The position numbers and the translations under genes were made by a program. Below the pieces are notes generated by a model that ran no database searches, was not told the origin of the DNA, and saw only the letters and a program-made list of their open reading frames with translations. Source: Lujinxingia vulgaris (GTDB taxonomy: Bacteria; Myxococcota_A; Bradymonadia; Bradymonadales; Bradymonadaceae). Taken from it: a DNA stretch of 64,000 nucleotides. The stretch's first letter is position 1. Every line of letters begins with the position of its first letter. Where the stretch lies: positions 124,001 to 188,000 of the forward strand of contig NZ_VOSM01000009.1 in NCBI RefSeq assembly GCF_007997015.1. Direction: 5' to 3'. Positions 20,201 to 31,300 of this stretch are shown here, piece after piece.

Positions 20201-21356
20201 CTGCCAGGCCGGCGCGCCGGTGACCTGCGATGATAACAACCCCTGCACGGTGGGGAGCTGCGACGCGGTGGAAGGCTGCGTGTTTGAGCCTGTCGCCGAC
20301 GGTCTGAGCTGCCAGGCGCCCTTCTGCCAGAGTGAGACCGAGCTTGTGGGTGCGGGCCAGTGTGTCAGCGGCGGCTGTGCGGCCGGTGCGCTCGTCGACT
20401 GCGCGCCCTTCCGCTGTGATACCGGCGCCTGCCTCACCACCTGTGAGAGTGACGAGGATTGCGCCGAAGGTGCCTACTGCGATGAAGCTGGCGCGTGCTC
20501 CACGGAGAATCGCGCGCCGGAGGCCGACGCTGGCAGCGACCAGTCGGTGGGCAGTGAGGCAGACGTCACCCTCGACGGCACCGCCAGCAGCGACCCGGAC
20601 GAGGATGAGCTGAGCTTTGCCTGGACGCAGCTCGACGGTCCGACGGTGGAGCTTGATGACGCCAGCTCGGCCGCCCCGATGTTTGTGGCGCCGACGCTTG
20701 AGGCCGGTGAGGAGGTCGTGCTGATCTTTGAGCTGGTGGTCAGCGATGGCGAGCTCGACAGCGAGCCGGACACCACCGAGGTACTCGTCACCAACGATGA
20801 GAACCGCCCGCCGGTCGCGCTGATTGAAGGTCCGAGCGAAGCGAGCGCTGGCGAGACGATCCTGCTCGACGGGGCCGGCTCCAGCGATCCGGATGGCGAC
20901 GCGATCCAGTCCCACCAGTGGAGTCTGGTGGATGGGCAGCCCTTCCCGACGATCTCGCAGACCGATCGGGAGAGCGCGGTCAACGTGACCTTCCCCGAGA
21001 CGCTCAGTGAGACGACGACCTACCGCTTCGGGCTCATCGTCAGCGATGGCATGGCCAACAGCCCGCGTGAGGTGCATGAGGTTGTGGTGGAGCCGGTGGA
21101 GATTCCGGTGGAGCCGGGGCCCGACGCCGGTGGTGATGCAGGTGACGATGCGGGCGGTGATGCTGGCGGCGATGCCGGCGATGCCGGCTTAGACGCCGGG
21201 GTTGATGACGCGGGCCAACCGCAGGCGCTTCGCGGTAGCCTCGCCGGTTCCGGCTGCGTCTGCAGCTCCAGCTCGCAGCAGGGCGACCCGGGCTTCTTCC
21301 TCTTTGCGGCGGCCCTGGGGCTGATGTGGTGGCGTCGACGTGAGGCGGGCCTGTGA
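17232..21356 (+). CDS. Large FG-GAP, Cys-rich, K319/PKD-like surface lipoprotein with MYXO-CTERM-like tail
   Basis: The 1374-residue protein starts with a lipobox (MAVSAC, Cys34), so a lipid anchor is predicted. Residues about 275-710 hold FG-GAP/integrin-like repeats (DVNGDGVADIAISQ and similar). Residues about 710-1090 hold Cys-rich repeats (CNDGNPCTQDSCD). Two K319/PKD-like domains follow (DAGSDQSVGSEADVTLDG; IEGPSEASAGETILLDGAGS). A Gly/Asp/Ala linker and a C-terminal GCVCSSSSQQ, hydrophobic segment and WWRRRE end the protein, like a MYXO-CTERM sorting signal. Both anchors on one protein are unusual. The ATG has no strong Shine-Dalgarno. It is probably an adhesin or cell-surface protein; the target is unknown. 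Confidence 0.8.
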   Translation: MENTMTESVQACRRLAPRRAHMIAMALLMAVSACSGDEGEATTTRVQAQNEYGTPGETYRPEVSSRFKAMAPPEELAAAWPQGFDATSAGLEATVLALGDVTIGSDGEITIEPTPGLYASGKPIVQNWDYHFALAGVGRGDTTVDVGKVEGRLQDSSEAHLEYAGGVRVSLEHRATGLKLFTTLSEPPRGKGPVRVDFAHHGRMKTYQSDKGDLEVLHDGEVVFRWSGVIAYDARHNEVPVRLASDDSRFWFEVDDRDAVYPLTIDPLASQPIWEGSSTQPNSNFADSISQPRDVNGDGVADIAISQSNYSVSQSLQGRALVYLGNANGFGNTAGFVVVGDTPNEQLSIGLSISGDANEDGCHELVVGSPGYNGGFGRVLMFRPFECASGALNPSPLVWSRESPTLAGLGRSLSVGDYDCNGQDDLLVGAPSQTAVNDNATYNLAGEVQIYHHDAASGIYESTPGFRYQENTQGLALGWTVQTLPDTRGSSSTCDSFAVGTPYPSGFTGAVFIFDHDASNAIALPPTRLNGPNSGSSFGVSLDTMPSPNGTRINGRRIDALVVGAGGGGGGFGSVSIYEWDTASSAYQQVWTVNAPHAGARFGQRIAANGDFNNDGHRDLAVGAYNLQNEAGVAEGGVLVYLGSPDGLRNTPDWTLLSGQAGSEFGIAVRGIDDLTGDGNDELLVGARAYDGLIANGGQIFMYPGRDNCFIGGEFYSEGDANPDNGCELCDPAQSTSGWSNAADGLACGDGGDSCTVATCQAGQCTGTQIDCNDGNPCTQDSCDPIEGCVYETAPQDGEVCEDDGLSCTGDVCQDGACTHPINSGCLISETCYPSGATNPSAECFVCDPQQSTTSWSPKAAGSACDNGLFCTINDTCNAVGQCEAGEARVCETEQCYGGVVCSNAARACVPTQPQTGTSCDDGNLCTTGDTCQAGSCEAGEVVDCSAEGGACAVGVCNPETGACESEPLADGSSCDTGDVCTSGVCESGVCQAGAPVTCDDNNPCTVGSCDAVEGCVFEPVADGLSCQAPFCQSETELVGAGQCVSGGCAAGALVDCAPFRCDTGACLTTCESDEDCAEGAYCDEAGACSTENRAPEADAGSDQSVGSEADVTLDGTASSDPDEDELSFAWTQLDGPTVELDDASSAAPMFVAPTLEAGEEVVLIFELVVSDGELDSEPDTTEVLVTNDENRPPVALIEGPSEASAGETILLDGAGSSDPDGDAIQSHQWSLVDGQPFPTISQTDRESAVNVTFPETLSETTTYRFGLIVSDGMANSPREVHEVVVEPVEIPVEPGPDAGGDAGDDAGGDAGGDAGDAGLDAGVDDAGQPQALRGSLAGSGCVCSSSSQQGDPGFFLFAAALGLMWWRRREAGL

Positions 21357-22735
21357 GGCACCCGAACACTCAAAAAAAGGTCGCAGCGGCATTGCTGGTG
21401 GGGGGGACGCTGCTGGCGGCAGGGTGTGGTCAGGAGCCTCGGAGTGTTGAGGGGCTCGGGGAGCCGGAAGAGGCGCAGGTCACGGTGTACAACCGCTCGC
21501 ACGATGTGGTGCCGCTCAATGTTCAGTCGTTGCGCGGGGATCTGGCGGTCGATTGCGAGTTGGTCTCCGGGCGCATGTCTGAGTTTTTGCGCAACGAGCA
21601 TCTGACGAACAGCATCTCGATCGAGCGGCTCTACTCCGGCCAGGAGACGCGGCTCTACGGATCGTTATCAACACGCGGCTCGGAGGGATGCCAGCTCAGC
21701 ATGCTGCGGACCTCCGATGGCCGGGTGGAAGATGTGGTGGTGTCGTGGCCTTTCGGGCTGGAGACCAAGTCCTTTTATCGGGATGTGGATGCGCCGGCCG
21801 ATGTGCCCACCGGTGAGAACACGGTGGTGCTCCGGGCGGACTACTCCGAGACGCCTCTCTCGGAGCGGCGTGCCTGGCGCAGCCGGCCGTGCAGTGGCGA
21901 GTTGAGCACGTGCACCGAGGCTGAACAGAATGAGGCGCTGTCGCCTCCCCCGGGAGCGGTCTACTCCTGGGAGTCGGTCGGTGAGGCGGTGGAGTTGAGC
22001 GCCTGGGAGGCGTCGTCGATTGAGGAGGTGGCGCTGAGCGCCGAGGTCGATGAGGGAAGTTGTTCCACGGGGATCGCCGGGCCGGGGCTGCGCTGGAGTT
22101 ACCCCCCGAGTGGGGGGGAGTGGCAGGTGCTCTCGGTGGAGCCTGCGATGGAAGCGGGATGCTTCGATGTCTGGCTGAAGAGTGATGCCGAGGAGCGCGA
22201 CTGGCAGATCTGTGGCAGCGAGCGCCTGGCCAACCGCCTGACGCCTAACAGCGACTTGAACCCGCTCTTTGTGCAGTTCTTTGTGGATATTGCCGCGCCC
22301 AACGGTGATGGCGAGGTCGCGTACGCGAACATCTCCATCGACCTGGAGCGCGAGAATCAGGCCGGGGAGGTGGTGGAGGTAGAGACCATCGATCTGGTGC
22401 GGGGCTACAGCATTCCCTCGCATCTGGCGCTCGATTACAGCGCGCGCCTCAGCGAGGGATGCCAGGTGGGTCGCGAGAGCGCAGCGTGCCTGCAGCTGAG
22501 CTCGCCACTGACACTGGGGTTGCAGACTGAGACGGGCCTTCTCAATGTGGTCCCTGGCGAGACGGTGGCGCTGGGCAGTGAGACGACCCGGCGCGTGGAG
22601 CTTGTGCGCGGGATGCACCGCGTGATCGTCGATCAGGGGTGTAGTGAAGACCTGACGGGGCTTCCGGGCGTTGATCGGGTGGGGCCTTATCTGGAGCTTG
22701 TGTACTACTCGGGCGTGACTTCGCTGGAGAACTAA
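21353..22735 (+). CDS. Unknown lipoprotein coupled to the large surface protein
   Basis: The 460-residue product begins MRHPNTQKKVAAALLVGGTL LAAGC and has a lipobox (LAAGC, Cys25). No known domain was recognised in the remainder, which is beta-rich with several cysteines. It starts with GTG inside the TGA of the upstream gene (GTGA overlap), so the two are translationally coupled and may form a surface pair. A rho-independent terminator follows. Confidence 0.8.
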   Translation: MRHPNTQKKVAAALLVGGTLLAAGCGQEPRSVEGLGEPEEAQVTVYNRSHDVVPLNVQSLRGDLAVDCELVSGRMSEFLRNEHLTNSISIERLYSGQETRLYGSLSTRGSEGCQLSMLRTSDGRVEDVVVSWPFGLETKSFYRDVDAPADVPTGENTVVLRADYSETPLSERRAWRSRPCSGELSTCTEAEQNEALSPPPGAVYSWESVGEAVELSAWEASSIEEVALSAEVDEGSCSTGIAGPGLRWSYPPSGGEWQVLSVEPAMEAGCFDVWLKSDAEERDWQICGSERLANRLTPNSDLNPLFVQFFVDIAAPNGDGEVAYANISIDLERENQAGEVVEVETIDLVRGYSIPSHLALDYSARLSEGCQVGRESAACLQLSSPLTLGLQTETGLLNVVPGETVALGSETTRRVELVRGMHRVIVDQGCSEDLTGLPGVDRVGPYLELVYYSGVTSLEN

Positions 22736-22771
22736 GAAGCCCCCGAAAACATTTTAAGTTCAGCAGGTTAA

Positions 22772-22805
22772 GGCGCCCCAATGCTTCATCGGGGCGTCTT
22801 TTTTT
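22772..22805 (+). terminator. Rho-independent terminator after the lipoprotein pair
   Basis: The sequence GCGCCCC-A-ATG-CTT-CAT-C-GGGGCGT folds into a stem with one mismatch. It is followed by seven T residues (22799-22805). It lies about 37 bases after the stop of the 460-residue lipoprotein gene. Confidence 0.8.
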
Positions 22806-22815
22806 ATGGGCAGCA

Positions 22816-23841
22816 TTATCCCCACATCAGGGCGGTGCCCCAGGTCAGGCCGCTTCCGAAGGCGGCCATGATGACGGGGTCGCCGGGGGCGATGCGGCCC
22901 TCGCGCCGCGCCAGGTCGAGGGCCATGGGGATGCTGCCGGCGGTGGTGTTTCCCCACTGCTCGATGGTGTGCAGGACGCGCGCCTCGGGGATGTGCGTGC
23001 GCGCTGCGACGAGCTCATTGATGCGGCGGTTGGACTGGTGGGCCACGAGCAGCGCGCGTTGTGGATCGAGGTTGTAGCGTGCGATGAGGCTTGCGACCTC
23101 GTCGCTGAGCAGTTCGACGGCGCGGCGAAAGACCTGGCGGCCTTCCATATGCGCGTAGTGACGCCCGGCCTCCAGATCGTCGGGGGTGATGCTGGGGTGG
23201 TGTGCGGCGCCGGGGCGGTCGCAGAAGAGCAGGCGAGCGCCGCGACCGTCGGCGCCCAGGTGCACCGGCTCGAGCGCCCCGCCCTTTTGCACATGGGAGT
23301 CCACGGCCTCCAACACCACCGCGCCCGCACCGTCGCCAAAAAGAATCGAGACCGCTCGCCCCCGCGGGCTTAAGTCGAGGCCGGTGGAGTGAACCTCGCT
23401 GCCGACCACGAGTACCCGGCGGTAGGTGCCGCTTATGATCCAGGCGCGGGCCACCGAGAGGGCGTAGAGGAAACCCGAGCACTGATTGCGCACGTCGATC
23501 GCCGGGATGGGCGCCACACCGAGCGCTTCCTGCAGGAGCACGCCGTTGCCCGGGAAGACCATGTCTGGCGAGAGGGTGGCGAAGACGATGGCGTCGAGCT
23601 CACCGGCGTCGAGTTCCGCATCATCGAGGGCGGCGCGGGAGGCCTCCAGCGCAAGCGAGGTGTTGGACTGGCCGGGCTCAATGAAGTGGCGGGTGCGGAT
23701 GCCGGTGCGCGCGACGATCCAGTCATCGGAGGACTCCAGCGTTGCGGCCAACTCGGCGTTGGTGACGCAGCGCGCGCCCAGGGCGCGGCCGCAGCCGGTG
23801 ATACGGGTGCCGAGAGGTTGCGTGCTCATCGGGTCGCTCAT
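22816..23841 (-). CDS. fabH: 3-oxoacyl-ACP synthase III (KAS III) family enzyme
   Basis: KAS III condenses acyl-CoA with malonyl-ACP to begin fatty acid synthesis. The 341-residue product has the triad Cys121 (NQCSGFLYAL), His268 (LVAHQSNRRI) and Asn298 (WGNTTAGS) and the FabH-like start region WIVARTGIRTRHFIEPGQ. It stands alone with no fab genes around it, so it could be a second FabH-type condensing enzyme (for example for branched or specialised acyl chains) and not the housekeeping one. Confidence 0.88.
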   Translation of the reverse strand: MSDPMSTQPLGTRITGCGRALGARCVTNAELAATLESSDDWIVARTGIRTRHFIEPGQSNTSLALEASRAALDDAELDAGELDAIVFATLSPDMVFPGNGVLLQEALGVAPIPAIDVRNQCSGFLYALSVARAWIISGTYRRVLVVGSEVHSTGLDLSPRGRAVSILFGDGAGAVVLEAVDSHVQKGGALEPVHLGADGRGARLLFCDRPGAAHHPSITPDDLEAGRHYAHMEGRQVFRRAVELLSDEVASLIARYNLDPQRALLVAHQSNRRINELVAARTHIPEARVLHTIEQWGNTTAGSIPMALDLARREGRIAPGDPVIMAAFGSGLTWGTALMWG

Positions 23842-24053
23842 CCTTCGAGGGGGGCTTGAGGCTTGCCCCGCGCCACATGCGGTGCAAGGTTAACGGGCGC
23901 GCGATGTTGTGAGGCGAACGCGCTGGTTGTCGGGAGCTACCGGTTGAGGATAACCGCGTTGGCCATGCGCTTCCACCACCCGATGCCATGACGCGCGCGC
24001 CCTGCCCTGATGCGAACTTCTGCCCCCCTGCCCGTATAGCCGAGAGAGCCTGC

Positions 24054-24674
24054 ATGACGAACGAGCCCCTGGATCTGGTCTACCATGTGGCGGTGGAACG
24101 CCCGCGCGAGGGTGTGCTCGGGGCCGTGCTGGCCTTTGCCGGGCGGCACCCGGTGGTCGCCGGGCTGGCCTGCGGGGTGCTGGTGGTGCTGATCGCCGCC
24201 GCGCGCGCCTACCGCGGGGTGGCCAACGAGCCGGTGGCGGCGATGTGGCTCTCACTGAGCGTGATCGCGACCTGGACGGTGCTCTTTGTGGTGATGCGCA
24301 ACTTCTTTACGGCGCAGTCGATGCGGGTGGTCAGCGTGGCGCGGCGCATTCAATGGGACGGGGACGCGCTCATCTGGAGTGAGCAGGGAAAGGAGCGCCT
24401 GCGCCTTACGCGTCCCACCGCGCGGATTGTGACCACGGAGCTTCCGCCGGAGAGCGACACCCGGCGTACGATCCCCTGGCCTGTGTGGCTGGTGTTGAGC
24501 GACGCCGACGATGCGCAGAAGCAGCTTATCCTGGAGTCGAAGATCGACGCCTCGCAGCTTCGGGGCGCGCCGCGCGCCACGCCGGAGCTGCTCTCGAAAA
24601 CCGACGAGACGCTGCCCACGCTGGTGATCTCACCCCTGCTGGCGCGGGCCCGAGCGCAACTTAAGGCCTCCTGA
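24054..24674 (+). CDS. Unknown membrane protein with two N-terminal membrane segments
   Basis: The 206-residue product has two hydrophobic segments near residues 28-52 and 64-84, then a soluble C-terminal half of about 110 residues rich in Arg and Glu. I did not recognise a family. An upstream start would add 22 residues of low plausibility, so the ATG at 24054 (MTNEPLDLVYHV) is used. The gene faces the fabH-like gene divergently and runs towards the aminotransferase gene convergently. Confidence 0.6.
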   Translation: MTNEPLDLVYHVAVERPREGVLGAVLAFAGRHPVVAGLACGVLVVLIAAARAYRGVANEPVAAMWLSLSVIATWTVLFVVMRNFFTAQSMRVVSVARRIQWDGDALIWSEQGKERLRLTRPTARIVTTELPPESDTRRTIPWPVWLVLSDADDAQKQLILESKIDASQLRGAPRATPELLSKTDETLPTLVISPLLARARAQLKAS

Positions 24675-24706
24675 GGCTCATCGCGCGCGCGGGGCGCCCG
24701 GGTATC

Positions 24707-26121
<1,415 letters not shown>

Positions 26122-26122
<1 letters not shown>

Positions 26123-27171
26123 CACTGGCCTCCCAGGTAGGCGACGGAGAGGAAGGGAACAAGCAGCGTCTGGCCCATAAAACTCGTGAGCATCAATGAG
26201 GTCTGGGTGGCGAAATTGCCAAAGATCCAGGTCGTACCCACGCCCAGGGTCAGCGGCCCGAAGACCTCCAGCCCGGCGCGCAACTCGCCATCGGTAAATC
26301 CGGCCAGCTCATCGCTGTAGGTGGGGACCTGCTCGAAGAAATCGTTGAGCTCCATAAACGAGCCGGAGCCCGCGCCGGTGAAGGCCTCCAGGTTGAAGAC
26401 CATGTAGTCGGTGGCGTGAATGTTGAGGCCCATAAAGAGCGCGCCCCAGTGACCGCCGGAGGGGAACTCCCAGGTGTACTCGGTGTTCTCGAAGTAGCAC
26501 TCGCCACGGCCGAAGTCGTAGCGGGTCTCACAGGTGCTCGGGTCGTAGGGCCGGTAGCCAAAGGCGGCGACCAGGTTGAGCGCGCCGCCCACGCTGAAGA
26601 CGCTGCGATCGTTTAAGGGAATGTCGGCCACAAGCTCCAGGCCCAGGCTCAGGTCCTGGGTGCCGGGGTCAAAGCCGCTGCGGCGGTAGCGGGCCGAGGG
26701 GCCCCAGGTCAGCGCGGCGCGCGCGGTGTCGACGAGGTTAAAACGCGCGCCCACCCCCAGGTAATACTGGCTGATGCCGGGCCAGGTGGAGCTGATGCGA
26801 AGCTCAGTGCCCTGCGTGGGGCTGTAGCCGATGCGATGTTCGACAAAGGCGACGGTGCGGTAGGACCAGTCGCCCTCGTTGAGGATCGTGGCGGTGGGCC
26901 AGACGATGAGGCGGCCGGCCAGCGGGTTGCTCTCGGCGCGGGCATCGACCGGGCCGACGTGCTGCTGAAGTGGCTTGAAGTGAGCGTCGTCCGGCACCGG
27001 CTGCTCCCCATAACCCAGATCTTCGGGGAAGGTCTTGAGGCGCGGGGTCTCCTCGCCCTGCCCCTCGGACTGGGCGAAGGCCGGCGCAGGCGCAAACGCG
27101 ACCAGCGCGAGGCTCGCAAACAGGAGCGACGTCACGAGGGGGTTATGGCGAGGCCAGAAGGAAATCATCAT
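26122..27171 (-). CDS. Predicted outer-membrane beta-barrel-like secreted protein
   Basis: The 349-residue product has a signal peptide ending near PAPAFA-QSEG and then alternating polar and hydrophobic strands that end in VAYLGGQ, consistent with an outer-membrane barrel. No specific family was recognised. Several ATG codons exist; the one at 27171 (MMISFWPRHN) gives a normal signal length, whereas the longer frame does not. It overlaps the aminotransferase start by one base. Confidence 0.65.
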
Positions 27172-27299
27172 CAGCGAGTCGGCAGTGGACCGGCAAAAGC
27201 GGTCGGTTCGGAAGGGCTTGGGGAGGGGGGCCGGCTGGCCTATACTTGCGTTAATTGCCCCTGGAGGCAACGCCCCGAACCCCGCGCGGAGTAGAAGCG

Positions 27300-27563
27300 A
27301 TGTACCAGATCGTCATCATGGATAAAAATGCCGAGATCACCGTGGAGCGCGCCCGCTCCAACCACACGCTGCGTGTGCCTGTTAAGGGCGAGCATGTGCT
27401 GGTGAAATGGTCGGGGGAGACGCGCATCTGTGAGGTGGAGGATGTGTGGACGCACCTCAACCTCGATCAGGACTCGCCCTACCAGGGGGCGGTGCAGGTG
27501 TTGGTGCGCTGGGCTCGCGGCATGGATCCGGGGCTTTATGTGCAGAGCATGGCCCGGCGCTGA
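27300..27563 (+). CDS. Small protein of unknown function
   Basis: The 87-residue product (MYQIVIMDKNAEITVERARS...) is basic and has no signal peptide or recognised motif. The ATG at 27300 has a GGAG about nine bases upstream and is chosen over a start 15 codons earlier. It is divergent from the beta-barrel gene and ends at a terminator before the MscS gene. Confidence 0.6.
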   Translation: MYQIVIMDKNAEITVERARSNHTLRVPVKGEHVLVKWSGETRICEVEDVWTHLNLDQDSPYQGAVQVLVRWARGMDPGLYVQSMARR

Positions 27564-27586
27564 GCCTTAAGGGGCGATCCACGTGA

Positions 27587-27612
27587 AGGCGCCTCTGGCG
27601 CCTCGGATTTTT
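27587..27612 (+). terminator. Rho-independent terminator after the 87-residue gene
   Basis: AGGCGCC-TCT-GGCGCCT forms a perfect seven-base stem with a three-base loop. The sequence CGGATTTTT follows. It lies about 24 bases after the stop of the small gene and reaches the end of the convergent MscS-like gene. Confidence 0.7.
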
Positions 27613-28385
27613 CAAGCGTGCAGGGGTTCGGCGGGCTCGGCGGGTGAGAAGGCCTGGCGGTGGCGGCGCAGAAGATCGCTGCGGAAGTGGTCGACGAGCT
27701 CCGCCGAGGCCACGCGCGCCCGCACCCGGATGCGAATATGCTCGCCAGGGGCCGCCTGGGCCACCAGGAAGGCCTCGGGGCGGTGGCGAGGGGCGACGTA
27801 AGGGGTGAGGGAGGCCAGCGTGCGCACGCGCTCCAGGGCACGCTCCACCGGCAGCTCTGCCGGGACCTCCAGCTCCATCTCACAGTGCACCTCGCCAGCA
27901 TGAGGGAGGTGCGTTAAGGGGCGATCGACGAGCTCGGCGTAGGGGATCTCGTGGCGTTCACCGCGGGCGTCGCGAAGGCGCAGGGTGCGCGCGCCCAGGT
28001 GTTCGATGACGCCGCGGCGCTCGCCAACCTCCAGGGTGTCGCCGACCTGATGGCGGGCTTCGCCAAAGAGCACCAGCCCGGCGACGACGCTGCGAAGCAG
28101 AGGTGCGGCGGCGACGATGAGCGCGGCCAGGGCGGCCAGCGCCAGGAGGAGTCCGGCGGTGATGCCCTGGCGGGCGATGCTGCTCAAGATCACGATCAAC
28201 GCCAGCGACCAGACCCCGACCTGAGCCAGGGGCAGCCAGCGTAAAAGCCGTCGATCGGCCCCGGAGGTGGAGAGTCGGCGCAGCCCCACGCTGACCAGCG
28301 CCGCAGCGAGCACGACCAGCGCCAGGGCAAACCACGAGGGTGAGGTCGCGGCGAGCTCGGCCGGGGGGAGTTCGGTGGGTTCCAT
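27612..28385 (-). CDS. MscS-like mechanosensitive channel protein
   Basis: MscS-family proteins open under membrane tension and release solutes. The 257-residue product has about four membrane segments in its first 110 residues and then the MscS beta-domain pattern VGDTLEVGERRGVIEHLGAR with IPYAELVDRPL. It is at the short end of the family. Its Shine-Dalgarno TAAGGAG overlaps the stop of the upstream antiporter-ATPase gene (9-base gap), so it is cotranscribed and probably serves the same ion or osmotic function. Confidence 0.8.
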   Translation of the reverse strand: MEPTELPPAELAATSPSWFALALVVLAAALVSVGLRRLSTSGADRRLLRWLPLAQVGVWSLALIVILSSIARQGITAGLLLALAALAALIVAAAPLLRSVVAGLVLFGEARHQVGDTLEVGERRGVIEHLGARTLRLRDARGERHEIPYAELVDRPLTHLPHAGEVHCEMELEVPAELPVERALERVRTLASLTPYVAPRHRPEAFLVAQAAPGEHIRIRVRARVASAELVDHFRSDLLRRHRQAFSPAEPAEPLHA

Positions 28386-28394
28386 GCGGGCTCC

Positions 28395-31300
28395 TTAGAT
28401 CAGGTTCTGGCGGCACAGCGCGTCGGCGATGGCGGCGTCGGCGCCGGGGCGAAGCTGCAGCTCGTCGGGGTTGTCGGCCAGGGTCTCCAGGTAGCCCTTG
28501 CGGCGCAGCGCATCGAGCTCGGCGCGGGCGCTCTCCTGGCTGAGCCCCACGATCAGGTGGGCCTGATGCGGGCTTAAGCTGCCGTGGAGGGTGATTGCGG
28601 CCAGGAGCAGACGTTGCTCAAGGCTCAGCGCATCAAGCACCGGCAGGGGTGCGCCGCAAAGTGGTGAGACGAGCAGGCGCGCGTCGTCGCCGGGGTCGGG
28701 GCGCACCGCGCGCAGCCACCACAGGAGCGCGGCGCGCGGGTTATGGCGAGCGTGGGCGGCCAGCGCTTCAAAAAACTCGCGCTGCACAAGCTCCGGGGCG
28801 GGCGTGCGGAGTTGCAGGCGCGCCAGACGCTCCAGGCGGCCGCGGGGCTGAGGCTCGAAGCTCAGCCCGAAGCCGCTGACGCGGTGGCGGGCCAGGATCA
28901 TCGCTTCCAGCCAGGCCCCGTCTGCCGGCGGCAGGCTCACGGTGGTGGTGACCACGCGGTCGAGGTTGAGGTGGGACGCGGCGAAGTCGGCGCTGGCCTC
29001 ATCCATGAGCAACACCCAGAAGATCGTCTGAGCGCTGTCGGCCACGAGGTTGAAGAAGCGCTCGGTGAGGGCGACGCCGACCTCGGTGCGAAGCACCAGG
29101 CGCTGGGCGTCTTCGACGACGATGACACGCCGGCGCAGCTCGCCACGCTGCAGGTACTGGCGAAGATCATCGAAGGAGCGGGTGGCGGCGCCCTGGATGC
29201 CGAGCCCTTCGACGATGGCGCGGCTGAGCGCGGGCTCCTCGCGGGCGACCGAGCTTAAGCTCAGCGTGACAACGCTCTCTTCGCGAAGATCCGGGACGAC
29301 GCCGTAGATGCGGGCCGGCACGAGGTGGCGGGCCAGGGTGCGTTTGCCGCTGCCGCGGGGCCCGCGGATCAGCGCAACTTCTTCGGCGCCGGTGGCCCAG
29401 CGGCGCGCGCTGGCCAGGAGCTGCTCCTCGACGCCGCGCTCGCGATAGAAGTCGGGGATGTCCAGCGGGCTGGGCACGAAGAGACGCCGATAGACCGATG
29501 GAGCGCGGGAGTGCGCCACGGGCTCATCGGCCAGCAGGGCGCGGCGGCGGGCGGCATCATCGGCGGGCAAGGTCGAGGCGCCCAGCAGGGTGCGAAGCTC
29601 CTCGCCAAGCTCATCCGACCATCGCGCTGCGCGGGCGCGCGCGGCGCCCAGGTGGCGCGCGAGGGGCTCCAGGAGCTCCCCGGCCAGAGATTCGCCGCGC
29701 GCCACAAAGGATGCGGCGCCCTGGCGCGCGAGCTCGCGCTGAAGTTCGCCCAGGCGGCGCTCCTCGATGGGTTCAAAGGCGCGGGTCATGAGGCGATCCC
29801 ACTCGCTGATGAGCCAGGCGACGAGCTCCTCTTCATCGCGGCTGATGCGCTCGCGCAGGCTGGTCAGCGCGCGCAGCGCGCGCTCAATGCCCTGCACGCC
29901 GGCGCCCTCCTCACCGCCGGCGAGGTCCGCCGGGACCGGGGCGCCCTCGCCCTCCTCGCCATTCCCTGGCGAGCGGGTGCGCTGGCGTCGGGCGGTGACC
30001 AGGTGAAACTCCAGCAGCTGCTCGATGGCGCCGAGCAGGGTGTGGCGCTCCTCCTGACGGGTGGCGGCGCGTTCGTTGAAGTCGACCACGCGCAGCGCGA
30101 GCTCGCGGCTGACCTGGGAGCTGACCCAGCGGCGCAGCGGCAGCTCGTAGTGCTGAGCGCCGGCCACGATGGCTCGCCGGGGGTCGGCGCTGAGCACGGC
30201 GATGGTGGCCGGGAGCTGTTCGACGCGGGCCTCGACAAGTTCGAGAAGTTGGCGTGTGTAGCGGCCCTGACGCACGCGGGCCAACCGGAGCTCCTGGGCG
30301 CGCCGGGCGCGAAGGAGGAGCGGTCGGAGCTCGGAGGTATACGCCAGCTCCCAGTCGAGCGGGGCGCGGCGGGCGCGATCGTGGAGCTCTTCGAGCTGCT
30401 GCTCCAGCGCCTCCAGAGGCTCCATGCCCGCGCCCAGGGTCTGGCGGGCGGCGCGCTCGGCGGCCAGGCGCGTGCCCTGGGACCACTGCACAAACTCCGA
30501 GACCTGATGATCGAGTTTCAACCACCCGCGGTAGCCCTCGATGATCTGGTGCTGGCGGGCCAGGCGATCTCCGAGTTGGCTTGAAGCGCGGCGCGCCGAT
30601 GCAAATCGCGATGAGGGGCGGTAGACGAGCGCGGGCAGCTGGCTTGTGCCCGCCAGCGCCACGCCGCGCACAAAGGCGTGGTAGCTCTGCTCCAGGCTCT
30701 GGCCGTAGCCCTTTAAACCCACCTCGGCGCTGCGGCGGGTCTGGTGCGCGAGCTCCGCGTGGCTCTCGGAGAAGTCCGCATAGAATGCGGCGATCCGGGC
30801 CTCGACCGACGCGGCGTTTGGAGACGTTTCGTCGGCGGGCGAGCCCGACACTGGGTCCGGTTCGGCCGGGGGATTCGATGCGTCGCGCTCGGTGGCAGAC
30901 GCCTCGGCCAGCGACTCCAGAAAACGGTCGACCTCGCGAAGATGCTGCCACAACGCGCGCCACAGCTCCTCGTACTGGGCAGCTACCGGCGGGGTGACGC
31001 GCAAGAGCTGCACGGGCAGGGAGAGCTCCATATGGTAGCTCCACAGCCGGCCCACGGGCACATTGCGGTAGCCCGCGCCCAGCACCCGACGGCGCACTCG
31101 CCGCCCCCACTTGAGCGCGCGAAGCCAGGGGGCGTCGGAGGGCTCGACCTGCTCCAGGGCCGGCTCGCGTTCGATGCGGTAGAGGGTTTGTTTGTCTTCC
31201 ATGGCGCGCACCGCGCTCAGGAAGGCCTCCACCGAGGCCGGCGTCAGGGGGGCACCCTCCAGCTGCAGCAGTCGCTCGTAGACCTGACCCACCTGCGCCA

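Noticed and set aside
17544-21077. 1177-residue minus-strand open frame opposite the large surface lipoprotein
   Set aside because: It is an artefact of GC-rich codon use. The plus-strand product has a lipobox, FG-GAP and PKD-like domains and a sorting signal.
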